Shown in pieces: positions 36,701 to 44,724 of a DNA stretch of 64,000 nt. Position 1 is the stretch's first letter. Each line of letters starts with the position of its first letter. Origin of the DNA: Nodosilinea nodulosa PCC 7104 (lineage in GTDB: Bacteria; Cyanobacteriota; Cyanobacteriia; Phormidesmidales; Phormidesmidaceae); assembly GCF_000309385.1 (NCBI RefSeq), contig NZ_JH976537.1, positions 5,539,463-5,603,462 on the forward strand. The letters are read 5' to 3'. A program made the position numbers and the translations under genes. A model generated the notes under the pieces. That model made no database searches. It had not been told where the DNA came from and saw nothing but the letters and a program-made list of their open reading frames with translations.

Positions 36701-37368
36701 AGGGGTGGCCTCTGGGATTCGTTGAGGTGGGTAAGGTGTTCGGCAATCAGCCGGAGCAGGCTGTCTCGCTCGTGGGCAGTGGTGGGGGCAGCGAAGTCTC
36801 GACGGACATGGATCTCCAGGCCGTCGAGAACGGTCAGGCGGGTCCAGATTTGGGGCGGCGGTGCAGCGGCAGCAGGCGGCGCAGAGGCCTCGGCCCTGGC
36901 CGGAGGGGCCTGCGTCAAGGCCCGCTTTTGCCCAGGGGCAGCTTGGTCTGGGCGCTGGGGCTCCCCCCGATCTCGAATTTGGGCCAAAAATGCCAGGGCC
37001 GGGTTGGCGGCCTCAACCGTCAGCTGAACACCTCCTTGCAGAATGTTTTCTAAATCGGTGTTGGTCTGGTCGCCTAGGAGGCTGCCGATAGAGCTGGTGC
37101 TGTAGCCCTCCGCTAGCAGGCGGCGCAGCACCAGCAATTGCAGTAGATGCCGATAGATGTACCGGGCTTCGCGCCCCTGCTTGAGGGGCTTGTCCAACCA
37201 TCCCTGAGTGGTGTAGTGCCTCACCAGCCGAGGATTCACCGGCTCCTGCCCGCGCCCCCTAGAAACCTGGTCTGGCAAAAACTGAGGGAGCAGGGTGTTG
37301 GTCACTTCAACGAAGTTTTCCAAAACCATTTCGGGCTGCTGCTGGGCAATTTGTTGCAACATGCTCAT
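36697..37368 (-). CDS. MerR-like HTH protein coupled to the vWA gene
   Basis: A protein of about 223 residues. A MerR-type winged HTH is recognisable at about residues 25-100 (VNPRLVRHYTTQGWLDKPLK, then REARYIYRHLLQLLVLRRLL). A central helix (NTDLENILQG) and a long Ala/Pro-rich linker follow, then a small C-terminal domain with LDGLEIHVRRDF. I chose the ATG at 37368; frames upstream need a TTG. A strong promoter with a MerR-type spaced dyad overlaps the start, suggesting autoregulation. It is co-translated with the vWA protein, and the LEIHVRRDF strand could be an interaction surface for it. Confidence 0.75.
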   Translation of the reverse strand: MSMLQQIAQQQPEMVLENFVEVTNTLLPQFLPDQVSRGRGQEPVNPRLVRHYTTQGWLDKPLKQGREARYIYRHLLQLLVLRRLLAEGYSTSSIGSLLGDQTNTDLENILQGGVQLTVEAANPALAFLAQIRDRGEPQRPDQAAPGQKRALTQAPPARAEASAPPAAAAPPPQIWTRLTVLDGLEIHVRRDFAAPTTAHERDSLLRLIAEHLTHLNESQRPPL

Positions 37369-37374
37369 GGGGCC

Positions 37375-37404
37375 ATGATAGATAATTACATCCTTAATTG
37401 TCAA
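37375..37404 (-). promoter_or_regulatory. Promoter with internal dyad before the MerR-like/vWA operon
   Basis: On the minus strand: TTGACA (37404-37399), 18-base spacer, TATCAT (37380-37375). The spacer holds AATTA and TAATT half-sites (37395-37399 and 37384-37388) around AGGATG, the arrangement of MerR operators in over-long spacers. The -10 box ends 6 bases before the ATG, so the transcript may be leaderless. Confidence 0.6.
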
Positions 37405-37604
37405 TAACAACTTAATTTGTAAGTTTGCCGTCGCCGCGAAGGCGAGAGCAGGGTCGGCCTGCTGCAGGCGATCACTCGGCCTGCGGCCCTGACCCCGTCG
37501 GGCAACGGGGCTAAAAACTGAATATTTTTGATCAATTGCGAAACGTCCTCCGGCCCAGGCCGTACACTTCAGCTATTCTTTTGTTTCCCAACGCTGACAA
37601 TGCC

Positions 37605-39353
37605 ATGGCCCCTCGTGCAGCTCAGCTCTTCTCCCCCCGTAGAAAATCGCGTTACGCTCCCCTAGGGCGCTGGCTGTTGCTGGCCCTGGCTGTTTTTCTG
37701 CTGGTGCTAACCACGCCGGTCTGGGCCACTGATGCCCCGGCGCAGCCAAACCCTGGGGCAGATAGCGCCCTTCAGCCGGAGGCGGCGATCGGCAATAAAA
37801 TCGACGGGTTTCCGGTGCTGCTCGACGATCAGCCGCTGTTTCTCGTCAAGGAGGGGGTAGCCGGGGTGACCTCGGCCCAGGAGCGGGCCGATATTATTTC
37901 CCAGCGCATTGCGGCGGTGGCCAACGATCCTGCGATCGCCCCCGAGGCCGTGCAGGCCGAGCCAGAGGAGAGCCAAACTACGGTGCGGGCCGGAGACCTG
38001 GTTCTGTTTACCATTCGAGACTCCGATGCCGAGGCCTACGGACAGTCGCAGTCGGAGCTGGCGGCGGTGGCGGTGGAGCGCATTCAGCAGGGAATAGCCG
38101 CCTATCGAGAAAAGCGCAGCGTCAGGCGGCTGATGACCAGCCTGGCCGCCACGGTGGTCAGCACGATCGCCGTATTTCTGGCCCTGAGGGTGCTGTTTTT
38201 GATGACCGCCAAGCTGCTGGCCAACATTGACCGCCGTCAGGCCGCCGGAACGTTGGGAGTGCGGCTTCAATCGATTCGGCTGCTGGGGGCCGGGGCGACG
38301 GCATATCTGCTCAGCGGGCTGGTGCGACTGGGCCGGCTGGCGCTGATTTTGCTGGTGCTTTACCTGTACATTCCCTTTGTGCTGAGCCAGTTTCCGGCCA
38401 CGGAGGCGCTGGGCGACAGCCTGCTGCAAGATACGGCCTATCGCCTCAACGCCGTGGCCCAGGCGTTTGTGGCCTATCTGCCGAAGCTGACCATGATTGG
38501 GGTGATTGCCGTCATCACCTACTACGTGATTCAGTTTGCCAAGCAGATCATTACCGAACTGGGGCGTCACGATGTCTATCCCTGGTTTTACCCGGAGTGG
38601 GTGCAGCCGACCATTCGGCTGGCAACGCTGCTAATTGTGGCGATCGCGCTGGTCATGGCCGGCCCCTACCTGCCAGGATTTGGCTCCCCGGCCTTTCAGG
38701 GCGTGTCGCTATTCGTTGGGGCGCTGCTCACGCTGGGCTCGTCCTCCGCTGTGGCCAATGCGCTGTCGGGCATTATTTTGATCTACACCCGCGCCTTTCA
38801 GCTGGGCGACTTTATTCGCATCGACGACATCATCGGCGAAGTGCAGGACAAATCGCTGTTTGTGACCCGAGTGCTGACCCCAAAACAGGAAACCGTCACC
38901 ATTCCCAACGCCTCGGTGCTAAACAGCAACGTCACCAACTACAGCGCCACCTGCCGCGAGTCGAGCGGCTTTTTGGTGCTCTACACCACCGTTACCCTGG
39001 GCTACGACGTGCCCTGGCGCAAAATCCACGAGGTGATGACCGCCGCCGCCCTGGCCACCGCCAACATCGAGTCCGACCCCCCGCCCTTTGTGCTGCAAAC
39101 CGACCTCAACGATTTCAACGTCAGCTATCAGCTCAATGCCTACACGGCCACGCCCCACCTCATGCCGCTGATCTACTCCGAACTGCACCAAAACATTCAG
39201 GACAAGTGCAACGGGGCCGACATCGAGATTTTGTCGCCCAGCTACGCCTCCCTGCGCGACGGCAACCACTCCACCATCCCGGCCAGCTATCTGCCCAAAG
39301 ACTATCGATCGCCGTCTTTTTTGGTGCAAAACCCCAATGGCCACCAGCCCTAG
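37605..39353 (+). CDS. MscS-family mechanosensitive ion channel
   Basis: A 582-residue channel protein. A signal-like N-terminal helix (LGRWLLLALAVFLLVLTTPV, cleaved near WATDA) precedes a periplasmic region of about 120 residues. At least four membrane helices follow (about residues 165-185, 225-265, 295-320, 340-365). The pore helix is Gly/Ala/Ser-rich (VGALLTLGSSSAVANALSGI), followed by the MscS beta-domain FQLGDFIRIDDIIGEVQDKS and VTIPNASVLNSNVTNYS. The extra N-terminal part makes it larger than E. coli MscS. It releases solutes on hypo-osmotic shock. I chose the ATG at 37605; the upstream TTG frame adds a poor N-terminus. Confidence 0.93.
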   Translation: MAPRAAQLFSPRRKSRYAPLGRWLLLALAVFLLVLTTPVWATDAPAQPNPGADSALQPEAAIGNKIDGFPVLLDDQPLFLVKEGVAGVTSAQERADIISQRIAAVANDPAIAPEAVQAEPEESQTTVRAGDLVLFTIRDSDAEAYGQSQSELAAVAVERIQQGIAAYREKRSVRRLMTSLAATVVSTIAVFLALRVLFLMTAKLLANIDRRQAAGTLGVRLQSIRLLGAGATAYLLSGLVRLGRLALILLVLYLYIPFVLSQFPATEALGDSLLQDTAYRLNAVAQAFVAYLPKLTMIGVIAVITYYVIQFAKQIITELGRHDVYPWFYPEWVQPTIRLATLLIVAIALVMAGPYLPGFGSPAFQGVSLFVGALLTLGSSSAVANALSGIILIYTRAFQLGDFIRIDDIIGEVQDKSLFVTRVLTPKQETVTIPNASVLNSNVTNYSATCRESSGFLVLYTTVTLGYDVPWRKIHEVMTAAALATANIESDPPPFVLQTDLNDFNVSYQLNAYTATPHLMPLIYSELHQNIQDKCNGADIEILSPSYASLRDGNHSTIPASYLPKDYRSPSFLVQNPNGHQP

Positions 39354-39471
39354 GGCGTTCCACAGCAGTCGCGGGCCAGCTCGGCGGTGTCGACAGCGGC
39401 GGGCAAAATGTCGGGTTGTTTTGGGCGGCGGTAGCGCAGCGTGCCCCTCACCCACCCCAGAGCGGCTACCC

Positions 39472-40227
39472 TCAACGCCCCAGCACGGCCTCGACCCAGG
39501 CCGCATCCGGTTCCGATAACTCGGGTTTTACAGGCTGCGCGTAGCCGATCGCCAGGTCAAGCCGGGCGCGGCTGTAAAGGTCATTGATCAACCGTTGCAA
39601 ATTGACGATTGGCTCGGGGTCATCGGGCTGTAGCGGCACCGGAAAGCTCGGGCTCGGCTCGGGCAAATCAAACTCGTACAGCTCGGCATTGGGCCGCTCG
39701 GCACTGCGGCTGACCAGAATGCTGTAGGGCTTGCGCTCTAGGTCGCCCAGGGGCATGGGGGAACCGCTGCGCAGCAGGTCAATTTCGACCAGGTTTGTGG
39801 CCGAGCCCAGAATTTTCTGGCGCTTGGTTTCGTAGGCGGTGCGCCCGTCTCCTGGGCGCTTGTTGCTGGGAGACAGTACCTCAATCAGGCAGACTACGGC
39901 ATTGGTTTGCACCAGCCGCACCTCTAAAAAGCGCTCGGTTACCTCTACTGGCAGGGGCACCTGCACACGGCGAGGTTCAATGAGTTGAGCCGTTGTTTGA
40001 GCCACGTTTGGATCGATCTGGCGCTGGGCAACGGCAACATCGGCAATGCCCACCAGGGGCAGCGGTTCGGTGGTGGTGTAGACCCGCTCTTCGATGGAAA
40101 CGCGGTATTTGGGGGCCACCTGGGGGGTAAGGTCGTCGGCGATCGCCACGATCAGCCGATTGTGCACCTGGGGCCACAGTCCGGGCTGCTCTAGATAGGG
40201 GTTCATACCAGGAAACGGGTTGTGCAT
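39472..40227 (-). CDS. DUF4058 family protein
   Basis: A 251-residue protein that starts with MHNPFPGMNPYLEQPGLWPQ, the diagnostic N-terminus of DUF4058, a family abundant in cyanobacteria. Later blocks include IEVLSPSNKRPGDGR and VEIDLLRSG, which carry an E-x-K-like pattern also seen in Uma2/restriction-like folds. No function is known. The 3' end is 118 bases from the convergent MscS gene. Confidence 0.93.
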   Translation of the reverse strand: MHNPFPGMNPYLEQPGLWPQVHNRLIVAIADDLTPQVAPKYRVSIEERVYTTTEPLPLVGIADVAVAQRQIDPNVAQTTAQLIEPRRVQVPLPVEVTERFLEVRLVQTNAVVCLIEVLSPSNKRPGDGRTAYETKRQKILGSATNLVEIDLLRSGSPMPLGDLERKPYSILVSRSAERPNAELYEFDLPEPSPSFPVPLQPDDPEPIVNLQRLINDLYSRARLDLAIGYAQPVKPELSEPDAAWVEAVLGR

Positions 40228-40315
40228 TGCCCTTCGCTAAGCCTGTTGTTATCCAGTGTAAAGGCGAAAAGAGTGAGCTATTCGATAGGATTGGCGTAGT
40301 ACAGCCCTCGTAGCC

Positions 40316-40561
40316 ATGACCTTTGATGAGATCCAGCAAACCCTAGAGCAAATGCTGGTGGTTCAGCGCGAATCGCAGGAAAGCCAGATTGCCCAACGGC
40401 AAGAAATTCAAGATATGTTGGCTTATCAAGAGCGCCAACAGCGCCTTGTCGATCGCCTGATTGGCTACAGCATTACCAACGAAAGCGACCACCTCACCCT
40501 AGAAGAACGGCTCAACGCCCTGGGCGAACGCATTAAGCGGCTAGAGGGCAGAGAGTCGTAG
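40316..40561 (+). CDS. Small coiled-coil protein, unknown function
   Basis: An 81-residue, Gln/Glu/Arg-rich, wholly helical protein (IQQTLEQMLVVQRESQESQ and RLNALGERIKRLEGRES). Heptad spacing of Leu/Ile suggests a coiled coil. It is divergent from the DUF4058 gene and followed by a Uma2 fragment; small coiled-coil proteins of this kind often accompany Uma2-family genes. No family recognised. Confidence 0.6.
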   Translation: MTFDEIQQTLEQMLVVQRESQESQIAQRQEIQDMLAYQERQQRLVDRLIGYSITNESDHLTLEERLNALGERIKRLEGRES

Positions 40562-40657
40562 GGTATAGCGATCTATTCCTCACGGGTGCTGATTCAACTG
40601 TGGTGTTGAGGATAGCCAAGGTACCCCCACCTTTGGTAGATCAGGCCGTTGTAGTGC

Positions 40658-40912
40658 GATCGCGGCCACAAGTTTCGCCGCTATTGCCAGATCGAAACCC
40701 TGCAAGAATATGTGCTGATCGACCCCGATCGCCCTATGGTGGAGTGCTACCGCCGCAACGAACGCGACAACTGGGAGCTGGTGAATGCGATCGGTGAGGT
40801 GTCTGGAGCCGCCGCTGAGGGCAGCCTGGTGCTCGACGGCGTAGGCCTGGAGATTGCCTTGGCCCAGGTTTATGAGGATGTCGTTTTCCCTAACGAGAGT
40901 GAGGTTTTGTAA
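40658..40912 (+). pseudogene. Uma2-family gene remnant (C-terminal part)
   Basis: In one frame: DRGHKFRRYCQIETLQEYVL, IDPDRPMVECYRRNERDNWE and a C-terminal GSLVLDGVGLEIALAQVYED, the last third of a Uma2/DUF820 protein. The N-terminal two-thirds with the catalytic residues are missing and the frame has no family start, so it is a remnant. Confidence 0.8.
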
Positions 40913-41280
40913 GGTATCTGCCGCAACGGATGGCTACTGGATGCGATCGGGGATTTGGGGCTGGGCAGCTTGGTAGTAGATGTTGTGAATAAAGATTCCA
41001 ATATCTAGTTGGGGTCTTCGAGCTTCGGTAGGTTGGGTTAGCGTAACCCAACAAAATCGTTATGGTGTTGGGTTTCCTCCCCTGAAGACGCTAGCCCCAA
41101 AGGGGCGGCTTCGCCAACGCGAACGCTTCGCTCAACACCAACCTACATCAGATCTTTTGTCAGTTAATCGGCAATCTAACTGTGTTTCCATGGATTTATA
41201 AGGTTCAAGAGCTTTTCAAATTCGAAGTTCGACAGTCTGAGGTTTTCGGATACCATAGCATTATCTTGAAAACTTTTTAC
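40913..41280. other. Intergenic region with family-4 repeat
   Basis: Holds the repeat at 41028-41146 and about 130 bases of AT-rich sequence beyond it before the convergent membrane-protein gene. No gene seen. Confidence 0.5.
41028..41146 (+). repeat. Cyanobacterial GTAGGTTGGG repeat, family 4 copy 1
   Basis: Starts GTAGGTTGGGTTAGCGTAAC and ends CTCAACACCAACCTAC, so the ends are inverted copies; the inner text TGTTGGGTTTC is shared. A shorter copy lies at 52144-52221. This repeat type is widespread in cyanobacterial intergenic DNA. Confidence 0.85.
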
Positions 41281-41739
41281 TCAAGTAGACGTCGTTGTAG
41301 AATCGGTCTTTTTTATAATAATAAACGATAAAGCTACCACTAGAGATACGCCGTAAGCTAATGCCAATACGGGAAAATTGTTTTCTAATGGCTTCCAATG
41401 GGGGATGTTACTAGATCCACTTCTTGGAACATCGCCTAGAAAGATTTGAAGATTAGAATAGCAGTTAGCACCTTGGGTCCATCCGTAGCAATTCCCGGGC
41501 GAAGCCAGAATAGTCGAAACTTGTAATACTAAAACGATGCTCCAAATCCAGTATCTTATGCGTACTCCTTTGGTAGGATTTTGCCAAACCATAAGCCACC
41601 ATACTAATAAAATAGCTGCATAGATCGGCAGGATTATTAATCCGTAAACTATCCAGCCAAGACTGGTAAAAGATGTCATCAAAAACAGGAAAAAACTCAC
41701 GAAAATATAAATTGTTACGGCCCAGCCAAGTTTAACCAT
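41281..41739 (-). CDS. Small membrane protein with four helices, unknown
   Basis: A 152-residue protein, mostly membrane: helices at about residues 6-27, 27-50, 64-82 and 122-143. A loop between the last two contains two cysteines (GNCYGWTQGANCYSN), probably on the periplasmic side. The ATG at 41739 has AAGGA 9 bases upstream; a longer frame reaches into the repeat at 41790-41893 and is rejected. AT-rich codons (Asn, Ile, Ser) contrast with the neighbours, hinting at acquisition. No family recognised. Confidence 0.65.
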   Translation of the reverse strand: MVKLGWAVTIYIFVSFFLFLMTSFTSLGWIVYGLIILPIYAAILLVWWLMVWQNPTKGVRIRYWIWSIVLVLQVSTILASPGNCYGWTQGANCYSNLQIFLGDVPRSGSSNIPHWKPLENNFPVLALAYGVSLVVALSFIIIKKTDSTTTST

Positions 41740-41789
41740 CGAGATATTCCTTGGATAGCAAACTTGATATCTCTGAACGAAATTGGAAG

Positions 41790-41893
41790 TATAGCCATAG
41801 TCACGTTGATTAGAGTATTCAGCAACCCTATGAACGTTCAAACGTTTGAACGTTCATAGGAGACATGTCTGAACTAGGCTGGCCACAGCTATA
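41790..41893 (+). repeat. Palindromic repeat family 1, copy D (best preserved)
   Basis: A 104-bp element. Left end TATAGCCATAG, right end CCACAGCTATA (inverted, weaker than in copy A). The centre 41827-41860 is a perfect 34-bp palindrome with half CCTATGAACGTTCAAAC. Confidence 0.85.
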
Positions 41894-42037
41894 TCTCTAA
41901 CAATTAAGCGTCATGCTTAGGCTGATTACGTTTTCGGCGTCAGATCTGACCGATACTCTCCCCTATGCTCCGCATTATCCGACAGTTTTGTAGAATAACA
42001 CTCGGTATCTAAGCTAATTAACCACAATCTTTGACAA

Positions 42038-42096
42038 TTAATTCTGGGAATTAAGGATGTCATTCGTCAGATATAGTGGCTAATTCTGGGAATTAG
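42038..42096. promoter_or_regulatory. Pair of perfect dyads TAATTC-TGG-GAATTA, 42 bp apart
   Basis: TTAATTC TGG GAATTAA (42038-42054) and CTAATTC TGG GAATTAG (42080-42096): perfect 7-bp half sites around TGG, starts separated by 42 bp (four helical turns). The outer base pair differs but stays complementary. TTGACA at 42031-42036 abuts the first dyad. Looks like a dimer operator pair. Confidence 0.55.
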
Positions 42097-42348
42097 AAGG
42101 CTTATTTATCAAAAGTGGCGAATGAAATCCGGGCTTATCTGTCCCCTTCGACCGTTGAGCGCAGTGTAGTTCCTTCGCCCCAGACAGTGGCACGGGCAGA
42201 TGACTGTATGCGACAGTCAAAGGTGAGAAAGATCGCCAGACCATGATTTACACTCATGGTCTCAATTGGGGAGGGGGTGGGGCAAAAAGCCCGCTGGACG
42301 GCTAAACCACCGCTGCAAGTTTCGCGATCGCAGGCAAGCCCCCCTGCC

Positions 42349-43035
42349 CTATTGCCCCGGCACCGTCAGCGATCGCCCATTATCCCCTGGCTGAATGCCC
42401 AGAATGTAGGGCACCGCCGCCTTTGCCCAGGTGGCAATGGGAGTATAGGCAGCGGCATCGTCGCCGTAGCAGGTTTCGAGCATGGCGGTGTGAATAATGC
42501 CGGGGTTGAGGGCAACTGCCGCCATGCCGGTGGGCAAATCCTGCGATAGGGCCTGGGTTAGCCCTTCCACGCCCCACTTGGTAGCGCAGTAGGGGGCCAC
42601 CCCCGGCGAGGTCGATCGCCCCCAGCCTGAGCTAAAGTTGACAAAAATGCCCGATCGCCGCTCGACCATGGGCGGCGCAAAGTGGCGAATTACGTTGCAG
42701 GTGCCGCTGAGGTTGACGGCAATCACGGCATCGCACTCCTCGGCGGGTACGCTCCACAGCGGAGCCGGATGGTTGACCAGACCGGCATTGTTGATCACCA
42801 GATCGGGCAGACCATTGGCGGCGATCGCCGCTGCGGCCCAGGCCGCCACCGCCGCATCGTCGCGGATATCGACGACGGTGAACCCGTGGGGGCGGGGGTG
42901 CTGAGCCGCCAGATGGGCTACCGCCCCAGCGCTGCGGGCACAGCCCGACAGGGTGTGTCCCTCGGCAATAAATCCATCCACCATGGCTCGGCCTAGCCCC
43001 TGGCTCACCCCAGTGATAACAATGTGTTTACCCAT
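42349..43035 (-). CDS. Short-chain dehydrogenase/reductase (SDR)
   Basis: A 228-residue classical SDR. It has the cofactor motif TGVSQGLG (TGxxxGxG, about residues 7-14), NNAG in LVINNAGLV, the active-site Ser region FVNFSSGWG and YCATK (YxxxK, about 150). Substrate unknown. I chose the ATG at 43035 directly before KHIVITGV; the frame continues upstream but adds non-family sequence and overlaps the divergent gene. Confidence 0.92.
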   Translation of the reverse strand: MGKHIVITGVSQGLGRAMVDGFIAEGHTLSGCARSAGAVAHLAAQHPRPHGFTVVDIRDDAAVAAWAAAAIAANGLPDLVINNAGLVNHPAPLWSVPAEECDAVIAVNLSGTCNVIRHFAPPMVERRSGIFVNFSSGWGRSTSPGVAPYCATKWGVEGLTQALSQDLPTGMAAVALNPGIIHTAMLETCYGDDAAAYTPIATWAKAAVPYILGIQPGDNGRSLTVPGQ

Positions 43036-43182
43036 GGACAAAACGCTAGCGTGCCGAGAGGTGGTGCGATGCTTGAGCAAAAGCCTATGGCTGAGCATGC
43101 CCTAATCCGGTCGAGGACGCAAGGGGGCGGGGTGGATTCCTGTGGCAGGATGAGGTTGATCGTTAGGCAGGACAGGGGCGCG

Positions 43183-43752
43183 ATGACGGAGAAAAAAGCC
43201 ATTGATACCTGGGCTTCCAGGCTGCGGCGCGTGCCGGTGGTGCTGGTGCTCGGTGCGGCACTGCTGGGCCTGTGGATTGTCAGCCTGCCTGGCCCCAGCA
43301 GCGTTGTGTGCGATCGCGCGGCCCCCGCCCAGGTCTACTGTCAGGCTAATCGGCCCCGGCCCCTGGCTTGGCTGCCTCGCCCCCAGGGCTTTGTTCTCCA
43401 GGAGGTGGCCATTGCCTCAGAGCTGTGCGACAACACGCCGCGCGGTGGCGTGCGCTTTTGCCATCGCCTCACGCTACTGGGGCCGGGGCGGCAGCTCACC
43501 CTGCCTGAGGTGCGCACCCCCCTTTCTGCCACCGCCCTGATTGACCAGCTGCATCGGTATATGGACGGTGAAGGCAGCGCGCGGCTGAGCTGGTCTGGCG
43601 ATCGCCCCAGGCTGCCGGGGCGCACCCTGGCGATCGCCCTGCTGCTTCTGGTCGCCACCTGGGCCCTGTGGGATGTGCGCTGGCCCCCGGTACCGCCCGT
43701 GCCCCTAGCCCTGGACGGCGCCACAGACGACGCGATCGATACAAAACATTAA
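43183..43752 (+). CDS. Two-helix membrane protein, unknown function
   Basis: A 189-residue protein with helix 1 at about residues 18-36 (VVLVLGAALLGLWIVSL) and helix 2 at about 150-165 (LAIALLLLVATWALW). The loop between them, about 110 residues, has four cysteines (VVCDRAA, VYCQAN, ELCDN, RFCHRL), so it is probably periplasmic with disulfides. The acidic tail is cytoplasmic. It is divergent from the SDR with 150 bases between. No family recognised. Confidence 0.7.
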   Translation: MTEKKAIDTWASRLRRVPVVLVLGAALLGLWIVSLPGPSSVVCDRAAPAQVYCQANRPRPLAWLPRPQGFVLQEVAIASELCDNTPRGGVRFCHRLTLLGPGRQLTLPEVRTPLSATALIDQLHRYMDGEGSARLSWSGDRPRLPGRTLAIALLLLVATWALWDVRWPPVPPVPLALDGATDDAIDTKH

Positions 43753-44441
43753 CCAGACTCTGCGCCCCAGCAACGGAATCATGCCCTAGAGCAGCCCTGT
43801 GGCAGAGCGTCAAGGCGACACCGCCAAAAATGTTACAAAAAGAAATATTTCGGACAGGTTTTCCCCAGGTTTTCCCCAGGCATGTCCAAGTTTTCCCCAG
43901 ATTTTCCCCAGGCTTTGACGCTGGCTTGCGAGCTGAGGCGCACCTGGGGAAAACCGCACGGCCTGCCTGGCCCATCCTATGATTTGTCTAAACCGCTGCC
44001 GGACTGGGGCGAAAATCGCTGGAACCCGCACGCCCTCGTGACTGCCCTTGTGTCATTAGCGTAAGTGCCGTTCTAGCGCAAGATTGACAGTACCCGGACA
44101 GTTCGGCAGAATGATGCGACTGGCACAGCCAAACCCTCCACGGTTGGCAAGACCCGGCCCTGGGTCAGTTTTTGTCGTGGTCTGGGGAGTCCCTACCCCT
44201 GGGGAGAGGATTGGTTGGCCCGAGTCGTTCCCCGATTGAATTTGAACAGCTATCCACCAGCAGCAGGCCAGAGTTAGTACCTCTCCGGCCCGGTTCACTG
44301 CGGCCAGAATTGGCCGAGGCTGCCCTTGCAGACCCCATCAGACTCCCAGTAGATCAAGCTCCAGGCAGCCCTGTCCCCGCCCCGGCGGATAGGTGTTTGG
44401 CGCCCGTAACGAGTTCGCATCCCCCCACTAAGGCATTGCCC
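43753..44441. other. Long intergenic region upstream of the DUF2811 gene
   Basis: About 690 bases. The main structure is the phased TTTTCCCCAG array at 43859-43953. The rest is ordinary GC-rich sequence; an open frame running into the DUF2811 gene from 44172 lacks coding character. Confidence 0.5.
43859..43953. repeat. Helically phased TTTTCCCCAG direct repeats with one inverted copy
   Basis: Four exact copies of TTTTCCCCAG start at 43859, 43870, 43891 and 43902 (spacings 11, 21, 11), and an inverted exact copy CTGGGGAAAA lies at 43944-43953. All copies therefore face nearly the same side of the helix. Looks like a binding array for a protein; identity unknown. Confidence 0.8.
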
Positions 44442-44657
44442 ATGACCCCCAACGCGACCACCCCTAAAGTTAGCCTCATGGCTGAAGTACCCGAGGAACT
44501 CTACGAGGCGCTCCAGGTCTACCTCAACGGCAACCCCGCCTGGAGCCAGCACCGCGTTTTCTGTGCGGCCCTGTCCCTGTTTTTAATGCAGAACGGCCGA
44601 TGTGAGCGCGATGTCAACCGCATTTATCTAGACGCTCTGTTCGACTACACCCCCTAG
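44442..44657 (+). CDS. DUF2811 domain protein
   Basis: A 71-residue protein of the DUF2811 family, small proteins conserved in cyanobacteria: VSLMAEVPEELYEALQVYL, then NPAWSQHRVFCAALSLFLMQ and NG. The pattern resembles a ribbon-helix-helix-like regulator but no function is established. I chose the ATG at 44442, which fits the family length; the open frame reaches back to 44172. Its TAG stop is the first TAG of a family-3 repeat. Confidence 0.85.
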   Translation: MTPNATTPKVSLMAEVPEELYEALQVYLNGNPAWSQHRVFCAALSLFLMQNGRCERDVNRIYLDALFDYTP

Positions 44658-44712
44658 GGGCCGCAATGGTTGGTGTTTAGGCCGTCTGCCGCTAATTGAT
44701 GACGACCCCTAG
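44654..44712. repeat. Small interspersed repeat family 3, short form
   Basis: A 59-bp piece from CTAG (44654-44657) to CTAG (44709-44712), reading CTAGGGGCCGCAATGGTTGG at the left and CTAATTGATGACGACCCCTA near the right. It corresponds to the right half of the elements at 5925 and 47801. It supplies the DUF2811 stop codon. Confidence 0.7.
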
Positions 44713-44724
44713 CGGCAGGCTCGC

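Larger units (their letters stand above)
41740..42348. other. Long intergenic region with paired dyads and hairpins
   Basis: Contains repeat copy D, then paired 17-bp dyads (42038-42054 and 42080-42096), a 7-bp stem (TGACTGT, 42201-42207 with 42213-42219) and a 9-bp stem (AGACCATGA, 42238-42246 with 42254-42262). No protein gene is supported. It might encode a small RNA. Confidence 0.4.

Noticed and set aside
39350..39451. 34-codon minus-strand frame (GTG start) between MscS and DUF4058
   Set aside because: The peptide (ending ELARDCCGTP) looks faintly coding, but it is too short and has no Shine-Dalgarno or family; left out for lack of support.
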